DNA from: Chloroflexota bacterium
Lineage (GTDB): Bacteria > Chloroflexota > Anaerolineae > Aggregatilineales > Phototrophicaceae
Reading direction: 5' to 3'
NCBI GenBank assembly: GCA_011523545.1
Contig: WTGN01000041.1
Location: 1-52,025, forward strand
DNA length: 52,025 bases
Below are positions 16,219 to 24,361 of this stretch, piece after piece; positions within the stretch are counted from its first letter, which is position 1, and the number at the start of each line of letters is the position of its first letter. Both the position numbers and the translations under genes were made by a program. The notes under the pieces were generated by a model that was given only the letters and a program-made list of their open reading frames with translations, searched no databases and was not told the DNA's origin.

Positions 16219-17356
16219 CTACGGTCTGCGCTTTTGAGAACGATTGCGTCGAATCCAAATCATCAAGCGGGCGGGTCGCCGGCAGATTATAAAGCTCGCG
16301 CGCATTCTCGCAGAAAATCCGCCGCTTGAGCCCCTCCGGCAGCGGCGGAAAGGCGCGCTTGGGATCATCAAAATCCCAATGCGGATAATCCGACGCGAAC
16401 ATCAAGACATGCTCGGCATCCATCATCTCGAAGAGCTGCAGCAGGTGGCGCGGGTTTTCCGGCTCCTCGATCGGCTGAGTTGAGAAGCGGATGTGATCGC
16501 GCAAATACTCGCTCGGTCGCCGTTTCAGCCAGGGCACTTCGGCGCGCGCGCCCCGCCAATCCTTATCCATCCGCCACATGATCGGCGCCAGCCAGGCGCT
16601 GCCCCCCTCCACGAAAACAAACTTGAAGTCCGGATATTTCTCAAAAACGCCCTCGGCAATCAAGCTGACCAGGTGCGTCATGTAAATGGTCGGATAGAGG
16701 GTGTGAAATTCGAGGAAATACGTCGGATAACCCAGCGGGGATGGCGGCGTCGGCCCGACCGGGCTTTCCACGTGCAGCGCCACCGGCAGATTGTGCCGCG
16801 CCGCCGCTTCCCAAATCGGATGGTATTGGCGCTTGCCATAGGCGGCCAAAGCGCTCGAGCCTACCAGAATCTGCAGCAAATGCGGATGACCGGCCAGGCG
16901 CTCAATTTCTTCGACCGCCCGCTCCGGATGCTGTGGCGCGATGACAATTGAGCTCTTGAAGCGGCCATGCCGGTTGTATGCCCCGAGCCAGGTGTCAATT
17001 TGCCAGTCGTTCCAGGCTCGGGCGACAGCGGCGGCGAAGACCGGGTCAGGAATGATGCTGATGCTGGATGAAGGAATCAGAATGACATAATCAGCGCCGA
17101 TGCCTGCAAGCACCTGTTGCTCGACCAGCTTGGGGTCGGAGCCGGCCGGGCTGCCATCCGGCGGGAAAGCATCCAACCGGCGGCCGTCGCCCGGTGGCAG
17201 GAATATCTGGCGGCGCGTGGGTATCGTCCGGCTGCGCCAGGGCTCCTGCATATAATCGCGCAACTCATCCTCGTGTTTGAGGTAAGGGTGCACATCACAG
17301 TCGATCAATGTCACCGGCGTTTCAAGCGGCGTTCGATTGCTGTCGGCCTGCGTCAT
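16205..17356 (-). CDS. amidohydrolase 2 family (ACMSD-like) protein
   Basis: A TIM-barrel metal-dependent hydrolase or decarboxylase of 383 residues. The first-strand motif DCDVHP (D-x-H), a histidine in VALHVESP, a histidine in MTHLVSLIAEG, and the strand-8 aspartate in FASDYPHWDFDD give the metal-site pattern of the ACMSD/amidohydrolase-2 family, whose members decarboxylate or hydrolyse ring-cleavage products. ATG 17356 is taken as start; the longer frame to 17410 adds an unlikely N-terminus. The final five or so residues and the stop are encoded by a palindromic repeat. The neighbouring Rieske protein hints at aromatic-compound metabolism, which is an inference. Confidence 0.85.
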   Translation of the reverse strand: MTQADSNRTPLETPVTLIDCDVHPYLKHEDELRDYMQEPWRSRTIPTRRQIFLPPGDGRRLDAFPPDGSPAGSDPKLVEQQVLAGIGADYVILIPSSSISIIPDPVFAAAVARAWNDWQIDTWLGAYNRHGRFKSSIVIAPQHPERAVEEIERLAGHPHLLQILVGSSALAAYGKRQYHPIWEAAARHNLPVALHVESPVGPTPPSPLGYPTYFLEFHTLYPTIYMTHLVSLIAEGVFEKYPDFKFVFVEGGSAWLAPIMWRMDKDWRGARAEVPWLKRRPSEYLRDHIRFSTQPIEEPENPRHLLQLFEMMDAEHVLMFASDYPHWDFDDPKRAFPPLPEGLKRRIFCENARELYNLPATRPLDDLDSTQSFSKAQTVGAAR

Positions 17357-17453
17357 GGGCCAGCTCGCTCTCGCTCTGTGATTCTGTTGAGCGTTTATGA
17401 CAATGTGCAATGTTAACGCATATTGACCACAAGGTCGAAACTATGCCCATGCA

Positions 17454-17474
17454 GGGCGATTCGCTGTGACGCCC
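17454..17474. repeat. degenerate palindrome (GGGCGA family)
   Basis: GGGCGATTC and GTGACGCCC pair only partly. It appears to be a decayed family member in the divergent gap between the amidohydrolase and the isomerase-like gene. Confidence 0.4.
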
Positions 17475-17550
17475 GCTATCGCATCCGATTTGCTTGGACG
17501 TATCCGCCGAAACGCGCCTACAGTGTTCCCTATTTGCATAAGATGTAGCC

Positions 17551-17556
17551 TATAAT
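17551..17556 (+). promoter_or_regulatory. possible -10 element TATAAT
   Basis: A consensus TATAAT lies 71 nt upstream of the 17627 start in a relatively AT-rich stretch. No good -35 hexamer is seen at the proper distance, so this is tentative. Confidence 0.35.
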
Positions 17557-17626
17557 GAGAGGTAATCGTTGGCTGTCCGTCACCGGCTGGCAGCGGGCGC
17601 GCTCAATTGCAGAAGGTTTGCTTACT

Positions 17627-18451
17627 ATGAAAATAGCTGGACACACGATGGGAACGCCTGAGGCAACCCTGCCGGAGGCGATCGACCTCTTTGCCGAGCT
17701 GGGCTTGAACGGCATCGAGATCATCTACGCTGATGATTATGCCTGCGCGCTTCAGCCTGGCGCCTCCGCGGAAAACCTGCGCGGCATTCGGGATCATGCG
17801 GCCGATTCCGGCTTGATCATCGCCGGTCTCGTGCCCTATGCCAAGGATATGAATCATCCAGAAGCGGCCGCAAGGGAAGAGGCCGTCGCCGAGCTCAAAG
17901 CGACTGTGGATTTGGCGGTCGCGCTGGGTTGCCCGGCTCTGCGCGTTTTTGGCGGCCATGAATTCCCGCCGACTGAGCATGGGCTGGCCCTCGGCTGGCT
18001 CGTCGAGTCACTGCGCGAGTTGGGCGAATACGCGGCCACGGCCGGCATTCAGCTCAACATCGAGAATCACATGGACACCATGGCGACATCGGCCGAGATG
18101 ACCATGGCGATCGTGCGCGCGGTGGATTTGCCGAATGTGGGTGTGCTCTATGACCAAGCCAACCTCGCCTTCATGAACAGCGAAGTCTATGAGATGGCGG
18201 TCGCGCTGCAAGGTCCGCGCATCCAGCATGTTCATGTCAAAGACTTTTTCTGGCGCGGCACCGAGCGCGTGGCGGCCGTGCTCGGCCAGGGCATCATACC
18301 TTGGCCGCAAATCGTCGGCGCATTAAGCGACCAGGGTTATGCGGGCTTCTACACCCTGGAATACGAGCGGCGCTGGTTCCCCGATCAGCTGCCGCCGGCG
18401 GCGACGGGCATGAAACAGAGTCTCGATTTCCTGCGCGGAATTCTAGGGTAG
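17627..18451 (+). CDS. sugar phosphate isomerase/epimerase-like TIM barrel protein
   Basis: A 274-residue protein of the xylose-isomerase-like TIM-barrel superfamily. Expected metal ligands are seen in order: a strand Glu in GIEIIYADD, NIENHMD near residue 150, HVHVKDFFWR near 205 and the terminal Glu in YTLEYERRW. Members isomerise or epimerise keto-sugars or inositol derivatives, or dehydrate 2-keto-inositol. ATG 17627 follows AGAAGG by 10 nt and is preferred to the longer frame from 17555. The gene is convergent with the epimerase at 18473 and divergent from the amidohydrolase operon. Confidence 0.85.
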   Translation: MKIAGHTMGTPEATLPEAIDLFAELGLNGIEIIYADDYACALQPGASAENLRGIRDHAADSGLIIAGLVPYAKDMNHPEAAAREEAVAELKATVDLAVALGCPALRVFGGHEFPPTEHGLALGWLVESLRELGEYAATAGIQLNIENHMDTMATSAEMTMAIVRAVDLPNVGVLYDQANLAFMNSEVYEMAVALQGPRIQHVHVKDFFWRGTERVAAVLGQGIIPWPQIVGALSDQGYAGFYTLEYERRWFPDQLPPAATGMKQSLDFLRGILG

Positions 18452-18476
18452 CGACAAGCACAAGAAGACACCCTAG
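18443..18476. terminator. possible bidirectional terminator stem
   Basis: CTAGGGT (18443-18449) and ACCCTAG (18470-18476) form a 7-bp inverted repeat spanning the 21-nt gap between two convergent genes, and contain parts of both stop codons. There is no T-tract, so a terminator function is only possible. Confidence 0.3.
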
Positions 18477-19495
18477 TTCGGTATCTGGTCGATCGGCTCG
18501 CCGCGCTGATAGGCCAGTGCCGTCTGCACCATCTTGTCAAAACTGTATTGCGGATCATAACCGAGCGTGGCGCGCGCCTTGTCGGTCGTGGCTTTGGCGC
18601 CCCGCCAGAACGGCATGCTGACTTCACGGTAGGGCCGCCCGGTTGCGTCGGCGAGGAGGCGCGCGGCCCTGGCGTAGGTTACCGGCGGCGGCCCCGTCAT
18701 GTTGAAGGCTTCGCCGATGGCGCGCTCGCTTTCCAGCGCCAGGATCGTGCCATCAACCACATCGCGCACATCCGTGACCACCAGTTCCCAGGGCCGGCCA
18801 TCGGCATCGGAAACCGCGCAGACAGCATCCGGCGTCGCCAGCAGCTCGCTCATGATCGCCTTGGTTTCCTCTACATGCTCCGCGCCGAACCAGGGGATGC
18901 GGTTCCTGGATAGTGTCATTTCGATGAAGTAATTCAGCCAGGCCGGGTGGAGCATGCCCAGCACCTCGTTGACCGCCTTGATCGAGCTGTAGCGCAAAAT
19001 CGTGACCGGCAGGCCGTATTCGCGCATGTAACACAAGCAGATTTCTTCGGACAGCAACTTGGTCAGCGCGTAGATATCGATCGGCTTCTGCGGGCTCGCT
19101 TCCTCAAAACTGACCGGGCTGGTGACGAAGGGGTTGTAAGTCTGGTAGGTGCTGGCCAATACAAAGCGCTTGAGCGGGGCGCCTGAGGCCAGCGCGCCTT
19201 CCAGCAAGCTCATGGTGGCGCGCGTATTTACATCAAGCATGCGCTCCGCCGGGTCGGTTCCTTGCGGGATCTGCGCGCCCTGATGCACAATGACGTCGAC
19301 GCCAGCGGCCGCCGCGCGCGCCGCATCGGCATCGGCGATATCGGCTTCGATGAGCTCAACGCCAAGCCGCGCCGCCTTGCCCGCTTGCGGGTCATCCGGC
19401 ATAACCAGCCCGCGGATGTCGTAGCCGCGCCCCTTCATCTGCCGCGCCAGGTTCGCGCCGACGCGCCCGCTGATGCCGGTGATTAATGCCTTCAT
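18473..19495 (-). CDS. NAD-dependent epimerase/dehydratase (extended SDR)
   Basis: A 340-residue extended SDR with the NAD motif TGISGRVGANL at residues 6-16, YALTK as the YxxxK active site, and LASTYQTY around the catalytic serine/threonine. It resembles the 42144 enzyme in layout (GRVGANLARQM versus GRIGANLVIRL). It probably acts on a sugar or sugar acid; uronate dehydrogenases and UDP-sugar epimerases both belong here. ATG 19495 is followed at once by the Rossmann strand (MKALITG). Transcribed toward the isomerase-like gene, and divergent from the DUF6941-like cassette that begins 126 nt upstream. Confidence 0.88.
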   Translation of the reverse strand: MKALITGISGRVGANLARQMKGRGYDIRGLVMPDDPQAGKAARLGVELIEADIADADAARAAAAGVDVIVHQGAQIPQGTDPAERMLDVNTRATMSLLEGALASGAPLKRFVLASTYQTYNPFVTSPVSFEEASPQKPIDIYALTKLLSEEICLCYMREYGLPVTILRYSSIKAVNEVLGMLHPAWLNYFIEMTLSRNRIPWFGAEHVEETKAIMSELLATPDAVCAVSDADGRPWELVVTDVRDVVDGTILALESERAIGEAFNMTGPPPVTYARAARLLADATGRPYREVSMPFWRGAKATTDKARATLGYDPQYSFDKMVQTALAYQRGEPIDQIPN

Positions 19496-19550
19496 GCTAG
19501 TTGCTCCCTACTGATCATATCGACGCCGCGCTTCATGGCCGTCGTCCTAA

Positions 19551-19579
19551 TTGTAATCGATTGTCATGTCATATATACT
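19551..19579 (+). promoter_or_regulatory. sigma-70-type promoter for the first DUF6941-like cassette
   Basis: TTGTAA (19551-19556) and TATACT (19574-19579) are separated by 17 nt in a locally AT-rich stretch, 42 nt upstream of the ATG at 19622. Confidence 0.55.
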
Positions 19580-19621
19580 ATGTTTGCTGCTGTGCGCCAC
19601 GACGTGGGGGATACAACGTCA

Positions 19622-20035
19622 ATGCGACAGGACTGGACCTTGCTCTGCGCTGGAGTGACGGCTTTGCCCTCGGGCAGCATTGATTTGAAGAATGTCATTA
19701 CTTCAATAAGAGTCGGGGATCCCTATCGCGTAGAGGCGGATAACACAGTACTTCCCATCCATGCGCCAATGTGGATCGTTTCCCAATGGACAGCGGAATT
19801 CGATGTTGAACGGCGGCTTCTCTCGGGCCTGTTGCAACTGATAGCGCCAAGCGGGGAGAGGGTATTGAATCAGCGCCAACTGGAATTTGATTTTCGACAT
19901 ACAAATGTGTTTAGATATATTGAGAGAATACCGGATATGAGCTACGCAGGTTTGGGAACCTACGAATTTCACGTACTCGTGTCCGACTTCGCCGAGCGGG
20001 GCGAGTGGGGACGGACATGTCTCAAGGTCACTTGA
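19622..20035 (+). CDS. DUF6941-like protein, first cassette copy
   Basis: A 137-residue protein of unknown function. The pattern at its N-terminus (WTLLCAG, then a Gly-Ser-x-x-Leu turn and a hydrophobic strand), its alternating beta strands and its C-terminal YEFHVLV recall the DUF6941 beta-sandwich family; this is tentative. It has a clear paralogue at 26421: both open MRxxW(T/S)xLCxGxT, both have SxW, DxER and (I/L)AP in the middle, and both close with GxYExHVxV and GEW. It has no signal peptide or membrane segment. Codons such as ATA, AGA and TTA are more common than in the neighbours, suggesting recent arrival. A small gene follows 23 nt later. ATG 19622 aligns with the paralogue's start. 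Confidence 0.7.
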   Translation: MRQDWTLLCAGVTALPSGSIDLKNVITSIRVGDPYRVEADNTVLPIHAPMWIVSQWTAEFDVERRLLSGLLQLIAPSGERVLNQRQLEFDFRHTNVFRYIERIPDMSYAGLGTYEFHVLVSDFAERGEWGRTCLKVT

Positions 20036-20058
20036 CGGTTTTGAAGGAGTGAATCTTC

Positions 20059-20235
20059 ATGAAAAAGCCAATGCTTAGGTTACTCTATGATGCAAAGAAT
20101 GTTGTAGTAGAGCTTCCGCCCACCAAACTGCCCGATCCTAATATCAAAGACGCGCCGAAGCTCAAGCGGCTTGCACCCAGGCGGCCAAAGCAGCAGCCAG
20201 AAGAGCCGCCGAAGAAGACCGGCGCCGACGATTAG
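20059..20235 (+). CDS. small Pro/Lys/Arg-rich protein (LKRLAPRRP family)
   Basis: A 58-residue protein with AAGGAG (20044-20049) 9 nt before its ATG. The first 20 residues form one hydrophobic strand-like stretch (RLLYDAKNVVVELP). The rest is proline-rich and highly charged, probably disordered, with LKRLAPRRP at residues 35-43 and a GADD tail. The same nonapeptide occurs at residues 36-44 of the protein at 22124, with only synonymous codon differences. It follows the DUF6941-like gene and is convergent with an ABC exporter gene 30 nt away. Function is unknown; nucleic-acid or protein binding by the basic patch is possible. Confidence 0.7.
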   Translation: MKKPMLRLLYDAKNVVVELPPTKLPDPNIKDAPKLKRLAPRRPKQQPEEPPKKTGADD

Positions 20236-20264
20236 GCCGCCACTCGATTGGCTCATGTGAGGCC

Positions 20265-21977
20265 TCAATCCGCCAGGTCGACGAATTGGCGCTGGTAGAG
20301 CTCGTAATACAGTCCCCGCCGCGCCAGCAACTCCGCGTGACTGCCCATCTCGCGCACGCGGCCATCATCAACAACACAGATCAAATCAGCGTTCACGATT
20401 GTGCTGAGCCGGTGGGCGATCACGATGGCGCTGCGCTCGCTCAGCAATTTGCGCAATGCATCCTGAATCAGCGCTTCGGTGACCATATCCACGCTCGAGG
20501 TCGCCTCGTCCATGATCAAGATGCGCGGGTCGGCCAGGATGGCGCGCGCGATCGAGATCAACTGCCGCTGACCCACAGATAAGTTCGCGCCATCTTCGAA
20601 GATTTCAGTCTCGTAACCATGCGGCAAGTCGCTGGCGAAATCGGCGACATTGGCCAGCTCGCCCGCGGCCATCACTTCCTCCAGGCTCGCCTCCGGTTTA
20701 CCGAAGCGGATATTGTCGGCGATTGTGCCGGCGAAGATGAAAGGATCTTGCGAAACCAGGCCCATCTGCGCGCGCATCGACCGCTGCTTGACCGCACGAA
20801 TATCAATGCCGTCGATCAAAATCTCACCGGCGCTGACGTCATAAAAGCGTGCGATGAGATTGGCGATTGATGTCTTGCCAGCGCCCGTCGGGCCCACCAG
20901 CGCCACCATCGTGCCGGCTGGAATGTCCAGATTGATGTCATGCAAAACCGGCAGGCTCTCGCGATAACTGAAGCCCACATCGCGGAATTCAATGCGGCCT
21001 TCAATCGGCGGCATCGCGCGCGCGTCCGGCCGGTCTTTGATGGCCGGCTCGGTGTTGAGCAGGTTGATCACGCGTTCGCCGCCCGCCATCGCCGTCTGCA
21101 TGGTGGCGTAGAGTTGGCTGAGCTCCTGAACCGGCAGGAAAAAGCGATTGACATAAGCCAGGAAGGCGATCACGGTGCCCAGCGTGAGGCTGCCCTGGGC
21201 CACGCTCAAGCCGCCGAAGAGCAGCACGATCCCGGTCGCCGCCATGCCCAGGAATTCAACCGTCGGCAGGAAGACAAAAGAAAGCGACATCGCCTCGACA
21301 TGCGCGTCGCGGTTGGCGCCGTTGACCTCGTCGAATTTTTCGCTGCTAACCTCTTCGTTGGCGAAGGCTTGGATCACGCGGATGCCGCTGAGGTTTTCGG
21401 CCAAATCGCCGATCATGTTCGCGTTGCGGGCGCGCGTCTTGCGGAATGCCAACTTCGCTTTGTGCGCGAAGACAAAAGTCGCCAGCACAATGACAGGAAT
21501 AATCGAGAAAGTGACCAATGCCAATTGCGCGTTCAGCGAGAGCATCACGATCACAATGCCGGCCAGCAGGAGGCTGTCGCCGGTCAAGGTGATCAATCCC
21601 TGCGACAGCAACTGGTTGATCACGCCGACATCGCTGATCACGCGCGAAATTGTCACGCCGATGATGTGACTGTCATGATATGCGAGCGGCATTTCCTGCA
21701 GATGCCGGAAGAGCGCCGAGCGCAGGTCCGCCAGCATCTTCTGCCCCACCCAGGTGAGCAGGAAGCGCTGCGCCATCGACGCCAGATAAAGGCTGACGAA
21801 AGCGAGCAGAAGCAGCAGCACGAGCTCATTCAGGCCGTCGATGTCGCCCGTCATGATCGGGCCATCAATCGCCAGCTTCACCAGGAAGGGCGCCAGCAGC
21901 GTCAAGCCCGAGGCGGCCAGCATCGCCGCGAAAGCGCCCAGCATGTGCAGGCTGTAGGGGCGCAGGAAAACGAGCAA
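20265..21977 (-). CDS. heterodimeric ABC exporter subunit with catalytic Glu
   Basis: A fused membrane-ATPase half-transporter of at least 570 residues: six transmembrane helices (about 1-300), then the nucleotide-binding domain with Walker A GPTGAGKTS, Q-loop SQDPF, Walker B ILIMDEATSS with the catalytic Glu, and H-loop IAHRLST. The signature is LSVGQ rather than LSGGQ, which fits the partner at 22371 that has LSGGQ but Asp in place of Glu. The coding frame is open upstream of TTG 21977 for some 60 codons (GTLNAYADKVDGRSFNL is encoded) but contains no ATG or GTG, so the true start is unclear. It exports an unknown substrate. Confidence 0.88.
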   Translation of the reverse strand: MLVFLRPYSLHMLGAFAAMLAASGLTLLAPFLVKLAIDGPIMTGDIDGLNELVLLLLLAFVSLYLASMAQRFLLTWVGQKMLADLRSALFRHLQEMPLAYHDSHIIGVTISRVISDVGVINQLLSQGLITLTGDSLLLAGIVIVMLSLNAQLALVTFSIIPVIVLATFVFAHKAKLAFRKTRARNANMIGDLAENLSGIRVIQAFANEEVSSEKFDEVNGANRDAHVEAMSLSFVFLPTVEFLGMAATGIVLLFGGLSVAQGSLTLGTVIAFLAYVNRFFLPVQELSQLYATMQTAMAGGERVINLLNTEPAIKDRPDARAMPPIEGRIEFRDVGFSYRESLPVLHDINLDIPAGTMVALVGPTGAGKTSIANLIARFYDVSAGEILIDGIDIRAVKQRSMRAQMGLVSQDPFIFAGTIADNIRFGKPEASLEEVMAAGELANVADFASDLPHGYETEIFEDGANLSVGQRQLISIARAILADPRILIMDEATSSVDMVTEALIQDALRKLLSERSAIVIAHRLSTIVNADLICVVDDGRVREMGSHAELLARRGLYYELYQRQFVDLAD

Positions 21978-22123
21978 ATGCCAAATGACGCGCAGGTTGA
22001 AAGAGCGCCCGTCGACCTTGTCCGCATAAGCGTTTAATGTGCCGCGCGGGCTGCCTTTTCCCAGCCCGGCAGAGCCAATTGAGAAGCCGATGAGTCTATC
22101 CGTCCTTCGGTATGCGCTGCAAA

Positions 22124-22321
22124 TTATTGGTCTTTGTCGCCCGGCGCAGGCGGCTGCGGCATGTCTTCAGGCGGCGCTGGATTGAGTGGCGGTCGCCTGG
22201 GCGCGAGCCGCTTCAGCCGGGGCGATCCCTCGTCTTCGGGATATTTGACGCAGTTTTCAGTTGGATGATGCACTAGCACAATTTTCCTGTCATGGACAAT
22301 CTTTGCCCTCAATTGCTTCAT
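22124..22321 (-). CDS. small Pro-rich protein (LKRLAPRRP family), exporter-linked
   Basis: A 65-residue protein encoded between the two exporter subunit genes and on their strand. ATG 22321 is preceded by a weak AAGGAA; the frame continues upstream to 22435 but that part overlaps the exporter gene. Residues 6-18 form a short strand-like stretch (AKIVHDRKIVLVH), and residues 36-44 are LKRLAPRRP, followed by a proline-rich acidic tail (PAPPEDMPQPP). The nine motif codons differ from those of the 20059 gene at five positions, all synonymous. Position suggests co-expression with the exporter; function is unknown. Confidence 0.65.
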   Translation of the reverse strand: MKQLRAKIVHDRKIVLVHHPTENCVKYPEDEGSPRLKRLAPRRPPLNPAPPEDMPQPPAPGDKDQ

Positions 22322-22370
22322 GATTGCGGCGTTCCTTGCGCTTCGCTGATTGTGCGGCTGGCCAGCCGTT

Positions 22371-24140
22371 TCACTCTCGCAGGTTCCGATAATAGATCTC
22401 GGCGTACAATCCAGACGATTCCAGCAGTTCCTCATGCGTGCCGGCGGCGGCGACGCGGCCGCCTTGCAGCACGAGCGCCTTGTCCGCCATCCGCACTGTG
22501 CTCAAGCGCTGCGCGATGATGAAGGAGGTGCGGCCCTCCATCAGGCGCTCCAGCGCGATCTGAATCAAGCGCTCCGTCTCGGTGTCGACGCTTGATGTCG
22601 CGTCATCCAGCAGCAGGATGCGCGGGTTCTTCAACAAGGCGCGCGCGATGGCGATGCGCTGCTTCTGCCCGCCGGAGAGGGTCACGCCGCGTTCGCCGAC
22701 TTCGGTGTCATAACCCTCCGGCATCGCCATGATCAAGTCATGCGCCTGCGCCGCCTTGGCCGCTTCAATCACCGCCTCATCATTCACATCGTCCAGCCCG
22801 AAGGCGATGTTCTCGCGGATGCTCGCGGCGAAGAGAACCGTCTCCTGCAGCACGATGCCGATCTGGTCACGCAGCGAGTTCAGCGTCACGTCACGCACGT
22901 CACTGCCGTCGACGCTGATCCGCCCGCTCGTGACATCATAAAAGCGCGGAATCAGGTTGATGATGGTGGATTTGCCGGAGCCGGTCGCGCCCAGCAGCGC
23001 CACCACTTCGCCCGGCTCTACCGCGAAATTGAGCTTGTCCAGCACGACGCGCTGATTGAAATAAGAGAAAGATACATCCTCAAAGCGGACGCGCCCGCTA
23101 ATCGGCGGCAGTTCGGCCGCGTCGGGCGAGTCAGTGACTTCCGACTGCGCGTCCAGGATGGAAAAGATGCGCTCGCCCGCCGCCGACGCCATCGCCACCG
23201 CGGGCACGATAACGCCCAGGCGCCGCACCGGCGTGATCAATTGACCGAGGTAGGTGGTGAAGGCGACCAGTTCTCCGATTGTCAGACTGTTTTCGATGAC
23301 GAGACGCCCGCCCAGCCAGATGATGACCACCGTGCTCAAGCTGGCGATGAAATCGAGCAGCGGAATATGCTTCGTCGAGGCGACAACCTGCGCCTGCGCC
23401 AGCTTGAACCACTTGCCATTCTCGGCTTCGAAACGCTCGATCTCAGCGTCTTCCTGGGCGAAAGCCTTGACAATCTTGGCGCCGCGCAAGTTCTGCTCCA
23501 GCACGCTGGTCATCTCGGCCAGTTGATGCTGCAGTTCAAGCGACAGCGGCCGATAAATGCGCCCGAAGCGATAGGCGATATAGAGCAGCAGCGGTATCAG
23601 AATCATCGACAACAGAGCCAGCTGCGCGTTCATCAAGAGCAGCGCGAAAAAGGTCAACAGCAGCAGCGTCGAGTGCTGAAAGAGGCGCAGGATCCCGCGC
23701 CCGGTCACGAAGCGGATGCGCTCCACATCGGATATCGAACGGGCCAGGAGCTGGCCGGTCTGCGCCCGGTCGTGATAAGAAAATGACAGGGCGCTCAGTT
23801 TTTCGTATATGGCGTTTCTTATATCATAGGCGACGCCCTGCGACGCCATTTCCGTCCCGCGCCCCAGCACAAAATCGACCAAGCCCTTCAGCACCGTCAG
23901 CCCAAGCAGACCCAGCAGTGAAGCCGCCAGAATGCGCATATTCTGCTGGATGATGCCCGCGTCAACGATCCAGCGAATCGTCTGTGGGATGAAAACCGCC
24001 AGGCCGTTGCTCGCCAAAGCCAGCACATAAACGCCGGCGGCGATGTGGCGATATTTCTTCAGGAAGGAAAGGCTGCGCAGAAGCGAACTGCTGGGCGCGC
24101 CTTGCTGAGACTGGGGAATATTTGCTGCGATTTTCACCAT
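22371..24140 (-). CDS. heterodimeric ABC exporter subunit with degenerate site
   Basis: A 589-residue half-transporter with six helices (about residues 30-320) and an ATPase domain: Walker A GATGSGKST, signature LSGGQKQRIAIARAL, and Walker B ILLLDDATSS, where Asp replaces the catalytic Glu. The H-loop is IIAQRLST, with Gln instead of His. These are the hallmarks of the non-hydrolysing half of heterodimeric exporters such as TM287/288 and BmrCD. The partner at 20265 supplies the catalytic Glu, so one composite site should hydrolyse ATP. The start at 24140 gives a normal N-terminal elbow (SLLRSLSFLKKYRH). Confidence 0.93.
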   Translation of the reverse strand: MVKIAANIPQSQQGAPSSSLLRSLSFLKKYRHIAAGVYVLALASNGLAVFIPQTIRWIVDAGIIQQNMRILAASLLGLLGLTVLKGLVDFVLGRGTEMASQGVAYDIRNAIYEKLSALSFSYHDRAQTGQLLARSISDVERIRFVTGRGILRLFQHSTLLLLTFFALLLMNAQLALLSMILIPLLLYIAYRFGRIYRPLSLELQHQLAEMTSVLEQNLRGAKIVKAFAQEDAEIERFEAENGKWFKLAQAQVVASTKHIPLLDFIASLSTVVIIWLGGRLVIENSLTIGELVAFTTYLGQLITPVRRLGVIVPAVAMASAAGERIFSILDAQSEVTDSPDAAELPPISGRVRFEDVSFSYFNQRVVLDKLNFAVEPGEVVALLGATGSGKSTIINLIPRFYDVTSGRISVDGSDVRDVTLNSLRDQIGIVLQETVLFAASIRENIAFGLDDVNDEAVIEAAKAAQAHDLIMAMPEGYDTEVGERGVTLSGGQKQRIAIARALLKNPRILLLDDATSSVDTETERLIQIALERLMEGRTSFIIAQRLSTVRMADKALVLQGGRVAAAGTHEELLESSGLYAEIYYRNLRE

Positions 24141-24361
24141 AAACGTAGAGCGTCGAGCGTAGCCTTCCTTTGGTTCAATCTGCCGCCGTCAACTACCATA
24201 ACGATTTTGTCGGGCGCGCAAAAGGGCGAGTTTGAAGAGACGATGAGATTGCTTTATGCCGACCGCTTATCTGACATCAGGCGCGACCGCCGCCGCTCTC
24301 GGCCAGTGCCGCAAGCGGAAGGGGAGAACGCGTCGAGCGCCGCTGTAAATTTCGTCCGTTC

